A stretch of DNA of 19,240 bases from Emticicia sp043780375. Lineage in GTDB: Bacteria > Bacteroidota > Bacteroidia > Cytophagales > Spirosomataceae. The notes below the pieces were generated by a model. That model was not told the origin of the DNA. It ran no database searches and saw only the letters and a program-made list of their open reading frames with translations. The translations under genes were made by a program, and so were the position numbers. The DNA lies in NCBI RefSeq assembly GCF_043780375.1, contig NZ_JAYWCU010000203.1, positions 1 through 19,240 of the forward strand, read 5' to 3'. This document shows, piece after piece, positions 7,185-14,363 of the stretch. How positions within the stretch are numbered: position 1 is the stretch's first letter; the number at the start of each line of letters is the position of its first letter.

Positions 7185-7240
7185 ACGATTGTTTTAATTG
7201 TTGTTAATTATCACTTTTATTAATTAAAACATTTTGCCAA

Positions 7241-7450
7241 ATGAAAACTAAAACACTACTTTTATGCTTAACGTTTTGCGTGAGTTATTATCATGGTTAC
7301 AGTCAACAAACTATTGAGAATAACAAAATTTGTATGGACCCGATTTCGGGAAGGGGTGCCTATATAGGTACTGGTGTTGGAGGCAGTGGCGTGTGTCTTC
7401 TGTGTGGAACTGCGAGTGCGTCTAATGTAATTGATGGCCGATCAAAGTAA
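7241..7450 (+). CDS. 5' part of a frameshifted secreted surface protein
   Basis: The 69-residue frame starts with a typical signal peptide (MKTKTLLLCLTFCVSYYHGYSQ, probable cleavage near residue 21). It continues with the beginning of a secreted domain containing a Cys-x-x-Cys (VCLLCG) and ASNVIDG, then runs into RSK and a stop. The next frame overlaps it and carries on the same domain: NVIDG joins naturally to DQSNFA if one base of the GGCC near 7437-7440 is skipped. This is therefore the 5' end of one gene rather than a separate small protein. Expression should depend on the sigma-54 promoter 57 bp upstream. Confidence 0.75.
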   Translation: MKTKTLLLCLTFCVSYYHGYSQQTIENNKICMDPISGRGAYIGTGVGGSGVCLLCGTASASNVIDGRSK

Positions 7451-9563
7451 CTTTGCTGTAGCAACATTGACTGTGGGTTTACTAAGTGGAACTCCAATAA
7501 TTGCTATTAGAGACTCTCTTCAATATTACCCTGCAGGAAATGAAGCTGGTTTCATTGTTGGTCCGGATGGGGGTTTGCTTTCTGCCGCCATATTAAATAA
7601 CCTAAAAATTGAAACATATCGTAATGGTGTTTTAGTAGAAACTGGGCTATTTACTGGTGGAGGACCTTTGCTTAAATTATCTGTTTTGCAAGGCTCAACT
7701 GGAGGTAAACAAATTTTAAGTTTTGTCACAACTCAAGACTTTGACGAAGTTAGACTTGTATCTACCGGCTCTATTGGTGTTTTAACATCTTTAAGGATTT
7801 ATGGTGCATTTGAAGGACCTGCCAATTGTGCTCATGATTGCGTAAATGCACTTACAGGTGCAGAAGTAACTGGTAATCCTACGACAGGATTAAGTGGAAC
7901 TTGTGTTGGCGGTGGAATTACAAACCCAAATAACGTAACTGGTGATACCACATTAGCGGCTAATATTGCTGTGCCATTATTAGGGGTAGGTTGCTCACGG
8001 TTTTTACAAGTAGCTACAACTGCAACATATCCAATTGGTACATTTGCTGGTTTTGCAATATCCGATAATTCAGGGCTTTTAGGTCTGAATCTACTCGGAG
8101 GGATTAGAATTGAAACTTATTTAGGTGCTACATTCCAAGAAGGAGTAACAGGCAGTGCATTATTATCTGCGGTTGCGGTAGGTGGTGCCACTCCTATTTA
8201 TCAAGTTGGTTTTAAAACAACAAAAACTTTCGACCGAATTAGAATTGTTGTAAATGGTTTGGTATCGCTTGGACTTGGAGCATCTTATGATGTTTACTAC
8301 GCCTATATAAAATTAGATACAGATAATGATGGTGTGCCAGATTGTATTGATAAATGTATTGGAAATGACCTTTTGGATACTGATGGTGACGGAGTTCCTG
8401 ATGCTTGTGATAACAATTTAATTGATATTTCACTTGCAAAAGCAGTAAACAACTCTACCCCAATATTAGGTGAAAATGTTACATTTTCTATCACAGCAAC
8501 CAGAGATGCAACTAATCTGAATGCAACAGGCTTGAAAGTAAAAGATTTGCTACCAACAGGTTTCACTTATGTTTCGCATGCGGCTCCAACGGGAACAAAC
8601 TATGTATCTTCAACAGGTATATGGAATATCGGTAGTGCATTAGGAGGAACAACTAATAACCTTACATTGACGTTGACCGCAAAGGTTGATTCGGTAGGTG
8701 TTTTAGCAAATATTGCAAAAATAATTGCAGCAAATGAAACTGATATAGACTCACCGTATAATAATGGTTCGACTACAGAGGATGATTTAGCCAGTGCATG
8801 TGTATCGGTACCTGTTCAACTATGTCAAGGACAATCATTGACTTTAACTGCTCCAGGAGTAGCACCTTCTTATCAATGGTTTAAAAATGACATTGCTATT
8901 ACGGGTGCGATAAATGCCAGTTTAATAGTAACTGAAAGTGGCAACTATACCGTAAACTTCACTTCTGTTTCAGGCTGTATATCGGGCAACTGTTGCCCAG
9001 TAATAGTGAATGTCAATGCTTTGTCGGTGGTTAATGCTGGTATTGATGTATCTGTGTGCGGTGGAAGCCCTGTAACACTTTCTGCTACTGGCACTGGTTC
9101 TTTTGTATGGAGTACAGGAGCAACTACTCCCTCAATTATTGTATCCCCTACGATTACGACTCAATACATAGTATCATTAACAAATGCAGCAGGATGTGTT
9201 AATAGAGATACAGTTATTGTAACCATAAAACCAGCTCCGTTATCAGCAAACGCTGTTACTATCTGTAATAGTGGTGGTACTCCAACTATCACTACCGACG
9301 ATACATTTACAATAATATTGAATCCTTCGGGAGGAAGTGGAACTACATACACTGTTTTAGTAAATGGGGTTTCAACGGGTGTTACCTATGTTTATGGTTC
9401 TGCAAGTGTAGCAATTGCGGCTGGTTTAATATCAAGTGGAGTAAAAACACTCACGATAATTGACGCAAATGGATGTCAATTAATAGCAAGTGTCACACCA
9501 CCAGCAAATTGCTCGATTTGTCCACCAAAAATTTGCGTTCCGATTACAATTACGAAGTTATAG
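7431..9563 (+). CDS. Large modular surface protein (TSP3-like, DUF11, Ig/PKD-like), 3' part of a frameshifted gene
   Basis: Joined to the upstream frame by a +1 shift, this gives a protein of about 773 residues. In this frame's own numbering (710 residues), 5-130 and 145-295 are two related beta-rich domains. Residues 296-330 are thrombospondin type 3-like calcium repeats (DTDNDGVPDC, DTDGDGVPDAC). Residues 331-450 form a DUF11-like domain, 455-529 an Ig-like domain with paired Cys and QWFKND, 533-600 a PKD-like domain (WSTGATTPSIIVSP), and 601-690 a further beta domain. The tail has CxxCPPKICVPITITKL. It is probably secreted or cell-surface attached. Its function is unknown, and adhesion or matrix roles are only guesses. 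The frame has no signal peptide and begins with weak starts (TTG 7431, ATG 7434), so it is unlikely to be exported on its own. The body shows no other stops, which suggests a recent lesion, a sequencing error or recoding. Confidence 0.85.
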   Translation: MMADQSNFAVATLTVGLLSGTPIIAIRDSLQYYPAGNEAGFIVGPDGGLLSAAILNNLKIETYRNGVLVETGLFTGGGPLLKLSVLQGSTGGKQILSFVTTQDFDEVRLVSTGSIGVLTSLRIYGAFEGPANCAHDCVNALTGAEVTGNPTTGLSGTCVGGGITNPNNVTGDTTLAANIAVPLLGVGCSRFLQVATTATYPIGTFAGFAISDNSGLLGLNLLGGIRIETYLGATFQEGVTGSALLSAVAVGGATPIYQVGFKTTKTFDRIRIVVNGLVSLGLGASYDVYYAYIKLDTDNDGVPDCIDKCIGNDLLDTDGDGVPDACDNNLIDISLAKAVNNSTPILGENVTFSITATRDATNLNATGLKVKDLLPTGFTYVSHAAPTGTNYVSSTGIWNIGSALGGTTNNLTLTLTAKVDSVGVLANIAKIIAANETDIDSPYNNGSTTEDDLASACVSVPVQLCQGQSLTLTAPGVAPSYQWFKNDIAITGAINASLIVTESGNYTVNFTSVSGCISGNCCPVIVNVNALSVVNAGIDVSVCGGSPVTLSATGTGSFVWSTGATTPSIIVSPTITTQYIVSLTNAAGCVNRDTVIVTIKPAPLSANAVTICNSGGTPTITTDDTFTIILNPSGGSGTTYTVLVNGVSTGVTYVYGSASVAIAAGLISSGVKTLTIIDANGCQLIASVTPPANCSICPPKICVPITITKL

Positions 9564-9584
9564 ATAAACTATTTAAAGTATTTA

Positions 9585-9625
9585 ATAGCGGTGTAAATGA
9601 AAATTTACACCGCTATTTTTGTTTA
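9585..9625 (+). terminator. Strong rho-independent terminator after the surface protein
   Basis: A perfect 14-bp stem (ATAGCGGTGTAAAT 9585-9598, ATTTACACCGCTAT 9603-9616) is capped by a GAAA tetraloop and followed by TTTTTGTTT. It begins 21 bp after the stop codon. Confidence 0.92.
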
Positions 9626-9814
9626 TTAGGCCTCTTTAATTAATAAAATCTCGTTTTTATCTTCTGTTTTTACTGCAAAACCTTTTAACAAACTTAGTAA
9701 AAAACTACTTCCTTAATTTAGCATAATTTCATATTCTGAACCCATACATAACTCAAACGCAATGCCGAGATAACATAAATAATACCCAACTTACCTCGTT
9801 GATACATTTCGGAA
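9626..9814. other. Spacer between the surface protein and pheT
   Basis: After the terminator there are about 190 bp with no supported gene. On the minus strand two short frames (9718-9807 and 9626-9712) look faintly protein-like, but they are in different frames and too short to call. Confidence 0.4.
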
Positions 9815-9847
9815 TTGTGGAAAAATAGGTAAAAAGCATTATATTTG
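9815..9847 (+). promoter_or_regulatory. Vegetative promoter of pheT
   Basis: TTG (9815-9817), a 22-nt spacer and TATATTTG (9840-9847) match the Bacteroidetes TTG-N17-23-TAnnTTTG promoter. The ATG of pheT lies 47 bp beyond the -7 element. A purine-rich GAGAGGAAG segment lies in between. Confidence 0.7.
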
Positions 9848-9894
9848 TACAATAGTTAAGAGAGGAAGTAATATATAATTTCACAACATAGTAG

Positions 9895-12357
9895 ATGAAA
9901 ATTTCGTACAATTGGTTAAAAAGTCTGATTGATATTCAAGAATCGGCAGAAGAGATTGGTAAATTATTGACCGCCACAGGTTTGGAGGTCGAAGGAATCG
10001 AAGAAATTGAGTCTGTCAAAGGTGGCTTAAAGGGCTTTGTGGTAGGCAAAGTGCTTACTTGTGAAACTTTTATGGTCAAAGAAAAGCAATTGAGCCTCAC
10101 TACGGTTGATATTGGCACAGAAATACCTTCAAGCATTGTTTGTGGAGCAGAAAATGTGCGTGCAGAGCAAAAAGTTATTGTTGCTACGCTCGGAACGACC
10201 ATCCATTTTGCTGACGGCAAATCTTTTGTTATCGAAAAAAGAAAAGTTTATGGACATCCATCAGAGGGAATGATTTGTGCCGAAGACGAGATTGGCGTGG
10301 GTACTTCTCATGATGGAATCTTGGTTTTAGACACTGCACTTCCAAACGGTACACCAGCAGCAAAATATTTTTCGCTCGAACCTGATTTTCAAATTGAAAT
10401 TGGTCTGACTCCTAATCGTGCCGATGCCGCTTCGCATTTGGGCGTAGCTCGTGATTTACGGGCTGTTTTGGATAGAGAAATAAAAATGCCTTCTATCGAA
10501 ACCTTCAAGCCAAACTCACAAAATACTGAACGTGGCCCAAGTGACTTTCAAGTAATAATCGAAAACGCTGAGGCTTGTCCACGTTTTTGTGGCTTAGAAA
10601 TTCGTGGAATTAAGGTGCAAGAATCACCATCTTGGTTGAAAAATGCTTTGCAGTCAATTGGTCTAAATCCAATCAATAATGTTGTTGATATTACTAATTA
10701 TATATGTCATACATTGGGGCAACCAATGCACGCTTTCGATGCTGATGAAGTGAATGGGCATAAAATTGTGGTGCGAGTTCCAGAAAAAGGAACAAAATTC
10801 ACTACACTTGACGGCACAGAACGTACACTGTCGGGCAATGATTTGATGGTTTGTAATGAAACCGAACCAATGGCAATTGCAGGGGTTTTTGGTGGACAGA
10901 AATCTGGAATCAAAGCTACCACACAAAATCTTTTCTTGGAAGTAGCTTATTTTAGTCCAGTTTGGGTGCGTCGAACTGCTACTTTTCATGGACTGAAAAC
11001 CGATGCCTCGTTCCGCTACGAGCGTGGCACCGACCCAAATATGCCGCCATTTGCAATTCGTTTGGCAGCAGTTTTGATGCAAGAATTGGCTGGTGGTGAA
11101 ATCATTGGCGGAACATCGGCCAATGGTTTTATTGATGTTTATCCAAATCCTGTCGAAAACTTCAAATTTTCTGTCAAATATAAAAATATCAATCGCTTAA
11201 TTGGTAAAAATCTTGATAATAGCTTGATTCATAAAATCTTACAAAGTCTTGATATTCAAGTGCTTAGTGATGATGGCACAATCATGCAAGTAAGCGTTCC
11301 GCCTTATAGAGTTGATGTAACGAGAGAAGCAGACGTAATAGAAGAAATCCTACGAATTTACGGTTTTGGGAGCATCGAACTTTCTGAAAACCTTCAAACC
11401 GATTATCTGTCAAGTTTCCCTGAGAAAGATGTAGATAAATTACAATTCAAAATTATTGAGTTATTGGCAGGAAACGGTTTCAATGAAATTCAGACACTTT
11501 CTATTACAAAACCTGCTTATAATCAAGCACTTGCAGCGACTGCAAAAGGTGAAAATACGGAACGCCGCCAGGTTGTACTTCTCAATCCACTAAGTGAAGA
11601 ACTTTCGGTGATGCGACAGAGTTTACTTTTGACAGGAATGGAATCAGTGGCTTATAATATCAACCGCCGTCAAAAAGATTTGAAATTATTTGAATTTGGG
11701 CGTAGTTACTACAAAAAAGAAGATAAATATAAAGAAAATAAGCATTTAGGTCTTTGGCTAACTGGCAATAGTCAGTCCGAAACTTGGGCAAGTCCGAGTA
11801 CTCCTGTAGCTTTCCACGATTTAGCTTTGGCAGTTCAAAAAGTTATGAAAGCCATGCGAGTCAACAATTTTGATACGCAGGAAACTGACTCAAATATTTT
11901 TCAGTTTGGATTGACTTATTTGGTCAATAAAAAACCTATCGTGAGTTTAGGCTTGGTAAAGCCGTCTTTGGCGAAATTGGCTGATGTAAAACAGGCGGTT
12001 TTTTATGCAGATTTTGACTGGGAATATTTATTGAAACAATATTCTGAAAAAATAGCTTTTGCAGGTATTCCGAAGTTCCCTGAAGTTCGCCGTGATTTAT
12101 CGCTGGTGATTGATTCGACAGTAAATTTTGAGCAAATATCGGCAATTGCTTTAAAAACTGAACGGAATTTATTGCAAAATGTCAATTTATTTGATGTTTA
12201 TTCGGGAGAGAAACTCGGTGAAAACAAGAAATCTTATTCGGTAAGTTTCTCGCTTCACGACAAAGAAAAAACTTTAACAGACGAAGTTATCGACAAATCG
12301 ATGCAACGCCTCATTGCTGCTTATGAAAAAGGTTTAGGAGCGGTAATAAGGAAATAA
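9895..12357 (+). CDS. pheT: Phenylalanine--tRNA ligase beta subunit
   Basis: PheT pairs with PheS as an alpha2-beta2 enzyme that charges tRNA-Phe, and the beta subunit carries tRNA-binding and editing domains. The 820 residues fit the family. An N-terminal segment (MKISYNWLKSLIDI) precedes an OB-fold tRNA-binding domain (about 43-150), a B3/B4 editing domain (about 220-375), a B5 domain with its PPYRVDVTREADVIEEILRIYG signature (469-490), a catalytic-like core (about 500-715), and a C-terminal anticodon-binding FDX-ACB domain (about 722-818, from FPEVRRDLSLVID). pheS is not in the window, so the two are not adjacent on this side; separated pheS and pheT are common in this phylum. It has its own promoter at 9815-9847. 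The ATG at 9895 gives the standard N-terminus. Confidence 0.98.
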   Translation: MKISYNWLKSLIDIQESAEEIGKLLTATGLEVEGIEEIESVKGGLKGFVVGKVLTCETFMVKEKQLSLTTVDIGTEIPSSIVCGAENVRAEQKVIVATLGTTIHFADGKSFVIEKRKVYGHPSEGMICAEDEIGVGTSHDGILVLDTALPNGTPAAKYFSLEPDFQIEIGLTPNRADAASHLGVARDLRAVLDREIKMPSIETFKPNSQNTERGPSDFQVIIENAEACPRFCGLEIRGIKVQESPSWLKNALQSIGLNPINNVVDITNYICHTLGQPMHAFDADEVNGHKIVVRVPEKGTKFTTLDGTERTLSGNDLMVCNETEPMAIAGVFGGQKSGIKATTQNLFLEVAYFSPVWVRRTATFHGLKTDASFRYERGTDPNMPPFAIRLAAVLMQELAGGEIIGGTSANGFIDVYPNPVENFKFSVKYKNINRLIGKNLDNSLIHKILQSLDIQVLSDDGTIMQVSVPPYRVDVTREADVIEEILRIYGFGSIELSENLQTDYLSSFPEKDVDKLQFKIIELLAGNGFNEIQTLSITKPAYNQALAATAKGENTERRQVVLLNPLSEELSVMRQSLLLTGMESVAYNINRRQKDLKLFEFGRSYYKKEDKYKENKHLGLWLTGNSQSETWASPSTPVAFHDLALAVQKVMKAMRVNNFDTQETDSNIFQFGLTYLVNKKPIVSLGLVKPSLAKLADVKQAVFYADFDWEYLLKQYSEKIAFAGIPKFPEVRRDLSLVIDSTVNFEQISAIALKTERNLLQNVNLFDVYSGEKLGENKKSYSVSFSLHDKEKTLTDEVIDKSMQRLIAAYEKGLGAVIRK

Positions 12358-12691
12358 AGCTAAATAGTGAATCAGAAAAAGACAAATAATTAGCAATGAA
12401 TTTCGAGATATTTAGAGTTTAGTTAAATTATTTTACTCGATGAGTTTCGTCTTATCAGAATCTAAAATAAATTAAAAAAGACACATGGTAATTGTATAAA
12501 TTTAAAGACATAAGTGCCTTTTTAAGACAAAAATTAGGGATTTTAAACAAGTTGAAGGGATTTAAAAGTACAACAAAATAGCTTAGAAAAGTTCAAATAA
12601 AGCTTAGTTGGATAAACGGTCGTCTAAACTTCGGAGTACATAGTGGGAACTTGAGGTTCTCAACAAAAAATATCATAGATTCAGAAAAATC
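12358..12691. other. Intergenic region after pheT, possible small RNA
   Basis: No reading frame is supported in these 334 bp. The most structured part is near the end, where GGGAAC-TTGAG-GTTCTC (12645-12661) can form a 6-bp stem 31 nt before the terminator at 12692. The region could be a long pheT 3' UTR or hold an independent small RNA. I cannot match it to a known RNA family. Confidence 0.3.
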
Positions 12692-12726
12692 AATAAAAAC
12701 CGCAGATTTATTTGCGGTTTTTTATT
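12692..12726 (+). terminator. Rho-independent terminator between pheT and the aldo/keto reductase
   Basis: AAAAACCGCA (12695-12704) pairs with TGCGGTTTTT (12713-12722) around an 8-nt loop and is followed by more T. It is more than 330 bp after the pheT stop and 42 bp before the next start codon. Confidence 0.85.
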
Positions 12727-12739
12727 GCTTAATAATTAG

Positions 12740-12747
12740 TATTTTTG
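12740..12747 (+). promoter_or_regulatory. Possible -7 element of the aldo/keto reductase gene
   Basis: TATTTTTG matches TAnnTTTG and lies 20 bp before the ATG at 12768. The nearest upstream TTG at a plausible distance (12712-12714) is 25 nt away and inside the terminator stem, so the -33 element is weak. Confidence 0.4.
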
Positions 12748-12767
12748 TCAAAAAAAGCAAAACAAAT

Positions 12768-13721
12768 ATGAAATATCTAAAGTTTAACAATAATGATAAA
12801 ATGCCAGCTTTGGGCTTGGGCACTTGGAAATCGACCAAAGGTGAAGTTTATATTGCAGTACGAAAAGCAATCGAAATCGGTTATCGACATTTCGATTGTG
12901 CCTTTATTTATGGCAACGAACATGAAATCGGTCAGGCAATTGCGGATGCCATAAAACAGGATGGTATAAAAAGAGAAGACCTATGGATTACATCTAAACT
13001 TTGGAATAATCGACACAAAAAAGAAAATGTTCAAGCAGCTATTGAACTTACTTTGCATGATTTGCAAGTCGAATATTTAGATTTATATCTCATTCATTGG
13101 CCCGTTGCTCATAAATATGACGTGAGTTATCCACAGAATGGAACAGATTTAGTTAGTCTCAATGAGATTCCGCTGACCGAAACTTGGCAAGGAATGATTG
13201 ACTTAAAAACCAGAGGTTTGACAAAACACATTGGTGTTTCAAACTTTAGTATCAAAAAAATCACTCAAATTTCGGAAGATACGGGCGTTTTGCCTGAAGT
13301 TTTGCAATTAGAGGCTCATCCGTTTCTTCAACAAAAACAGATTTTAGATTTTGCCAATGAGAGAGGTATTTTCTTAACAGCATTTTGTCCACTCGGCTCA
13401 GCCGATAGACCCGCCAGTCGAATTTCAGAAGGTGAACCAAAGTTATTTGAGAACCAAACCATTATTAATATTGCCACCGAAACGGGCTTTTTTCCCGCAC
13501 AAATCATGCTCGCTTGGGCTGTAAATAGAGGCACATCGGTTATTCCGAAATCTGTCAATTCTCAACGACTGAAACAAAACCTGCTGGCTGCGGATATTGA
13601 ACTTTCGTGTGATAATATAGAAAAACTCGATGCTTTAGACCAACATTATCGTTACATTAAAGGGGATTTTTGGTGTTTGGATGGCAGTGATTATACTTTA
13701 GCAAATCTTTGGGACGAATAA
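12768..13721 (+). CDS. Aldo/keto reductase
   Basis: This 317-residue NAD(P)H-dependent oxidoreductase has the aldo/keto reductase barrel and the full catalytic tetrad Asp43, Tyr48, Lys77 and His110 (FDCAFIYGNE, TSKLWN, DLYLIHWPVAH), the same numbering as aldose reductase. Later landmarks are GVSNFS, the LEAHPFLQQ strand and the cofactor loop VIPKSVNSQRLKQN near the C-terminus. Relatives reduce aldehydes, ketones or sugars; the substrate is not predictable. The frame is open upstream to 12651, but the extra 39 residues would be encoded across the terminator at 12692-12726 and look unlike the family. The ATG at 12768 gives the normal start MKYLKFNNNDKMPALGLGTW. It is probably a single-gene transcript, since strong terminators lie on both sides. 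Confidence 0.95.
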   Translation: MKYLKFNNNDKMPALGLGTWKSTKGEVYIAVRKAIEIGYRHFDCAFIYGNEHEIGQAIADAIKQDGIKREDLWITSKLWNNRHKKENVQAAIELTLHDLQVEYLDLYLIHWPVAHKYDVSYPQNGTDLVSLNEIPLTETWQGMIDLKTRGLTKHIGVSNFSIKKITQISEDTGVLPEVLQLEAHPFLQQKQILDFANERGIFLTAFCPLGSADRPASRISEGEPKLFENQTIINIATETGFFPAQIMLAWAVNRGTSVIPKSVNSQRLKQNLLAADIELSCDNIEKLDALDQHYRYIKGDFWCLDGSDYTLANLWDE

Positions 13722-13743
13722 TTTTTTGAACTCTTATCAAGGG

Positions 13744-13780
13744 AAAAGATTTTGACAATAAGATGTCAAAATCTTTTTTG
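13744..13780 (+). terminator. Rho-independent terminator of the aldo/keto reductase gene
   Basis: A perfect 14-bp stem (AAAAGATTTTGACA 13744-13757, TGTCAAAATCTTTT 13764-13777) with a 6-nt loop and a T tail lies 22 bp after the stop codon. Confidence 0.92.
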
Positions 13781-13788
13781 TGTCTTAA

Positions 13789-13950
13789 TATCGTGGCGAA
13801 AAGACAATTGCAAACAATAGCATGTATGCCAATAACAAGATAATTTCACCTTCCAATGTAACTTATCAGGCAGGTAAAGCTATTTTGCTAACGCCTGGTT
13901 TTGAAGTAATGGGTGTTTTTAAGGCCGAAATTCGGGGTTTCGATAATTGA
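13789..13950 (+). pseudogene. Decayed C-terminal fragment of a secreted protein (3-coathanger-type end)
   Basis: The open stretch ending at TGA 13948-13950 encodes ...NVTYQAGKAILLTPGFEV followed by MGVFKAEIRGFDN. This is the conserved C-terminal pattern of many Bacteroidetes secreted proteins (nVtf.AGKaI.Ltp.F....G.vF.AkI). The neighbouring metalloprotease ends with the same pattern (NVTFLAGKAIELTGVFKAQN, then GSVFEAKIGG). The fragment follows an in-frame TAA at 13786-13788, has no signal peptide, and is only about 53 codons long. It lies just downstream of the terminator of an unrelated gene, so it is almost certainly the stump of a deleted gene. Internal ATG 13822 could start a 42-residue peptide, but that is unlikely to be functional. 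Confidence 0.7.
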
Positions 13951-13968
13951 AAGTTGCATAATTTCAAT

Positions 13969-14012
13969 AAAAAGCCCCCTTATTTCATTAAGATTTAAGG
14001 GGGCTTTTTTTT
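13969..14012 (+). terminator. Rho-independent terminator, copy 1 of a repeated hairpin
   Basis: AAAAAGCCCCCTTA (13969-13982) pairs perfectly with TAAGGGGGCTTTTT (13996-14009) around a 13-nt loop and runs into a T tract. It terminates the decayed secreted-protein fragment. A near-identical copy lies at 17908-17944. Confidence 0.9.
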
Positions 14013-14051
14013 CTTTAATCAAACTTGTCTTCTTTGGTTTATGTAAATCGT

Positions 14052-14083
14052 TTTTAGTCATTTTATGTTTAAAATGACTAAAA
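14052..14083. repeat. Perfect 14-bp inverted repeat (hairpin)
   Basis: TTTTAGTCATTTTA (14052-14065) and TAAAATGACTAAAA (14070-14083) form a 14-bp stem with the loop TGTT. The stem is AT-rich and not followed by a T tract, so it is not a typical terminator. It lies next to the repeat module at 14088-14144. Confidence 0.6.
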
Positions 14084-14087
14084 TTTG

Positions 14088-14144
14088 GTATTTGACACAA
14101 TAAACTAAGTTTTGGAACAATAGACTAAGTTTTTGGTCAAATAC
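14088..14144. repeat. Two direct repeats enclosed by a 9-bp inverted repeat
   Basis: GTATTTGAC (14088-14096) and GTCAAATAC (14136-14144) are perfect inverted repeats. Between them two near-identical units, ACAATAAACTAAGTTTTGG (14097-14115) and ACAATAGACTAAGTTTTTGG (14117-14136), repeat with a period of about 20 bp, close to two helical turns. This fits a multi-site operator or the end of a small mobile element. It is about 220 bp upstream of the metalloprotease ATG. Confidence 0.5.
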
Positions 14145-14342
14145 ACAAAGAGTAAAACAAACGCTCTCCCTAACTTTGTCAAGTCAGCAAATATCACTTT
14201 CGACCAAAAAGACAATCGAATTATCAATTTGACAACTATGACCGCTTTCTCGCAGGAAAACGCATAAGTTCATAAAAACTATTCAATTACCTCCTTTTAC
14301 CGTAATCTCAATAATGCCAAGCAAAAATTAAAAAATCAATAA
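14124..14342 (+). pseudogene. Possible degraded reading frame
   Basis: A frame without an obvious start reads ...NALPNFVKSANITFDQKDN, then RIINLTTMTAFSQENA, hits TAA at 14265-14267, and continues in the same frame with NYSITSFYRNLNNAKQKLKN to a second TAA at 14340-14342. The residue mix looks protein-like, but I recognise no family. It may be the remnant of a gene or chance. Confidence 0.25.
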
Positions 14343-14363
14343 CTACCCCAGAATATAATTCTT

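Larger units (their letters stand above)
6761..7240. other. Palindrome-rich 480-bp intergenic region
   Basis: I find no convincing gene here. The left half holds a segment bounded by inverted repeats (6849-6983) with a 17-bp central palindrome, followed by the inverted repeat 6983-7001. The right half holds the inverted repeat 7136-7158 and a sigma-54 promoter (7169-7184) for the next gene. These are listed separately. Confidence 0.6.
14013..14363. other. Repeat-rich intergenic region upstream of the metalloprotease
   Basis: The left part contains a 14-bp hairpin and a nested direct/inverted repeat (both listed separately). The right part (14124-14342) is a reading frame interrupted by one TAA. 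I find no consensus vegetative or sigma-54 promoter directly before the metalloprotease start at 14364. Confidence 0.5.

Noticed and set aside
8239..8566. Minus-strand frames within the surface protein gene
   Set aside because: They are shadows of the calcium-repeat and DUF11-like coding sequence.
9626..9807. Two short minus-strand frames before pheT with protein-like residues
   Set aside because: They are 28-29 codons long, lie in different frames with a stop between, and match no family I know. Chance is the simpler explanation.
10663..11082. 139-residue minus-strand frame inside pheT
   Set aside because: It is a shadow of the conserved editing-domain region of pheT, with no supporting features.
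12651..12767. 39-residue N-terminal extension of the aldo/keto reductase
   Set aside because: The extension would be encoded across a strong terminator, looks unlike the family, and ATG 12768 gives exactly the usual catalytic residue numbering.
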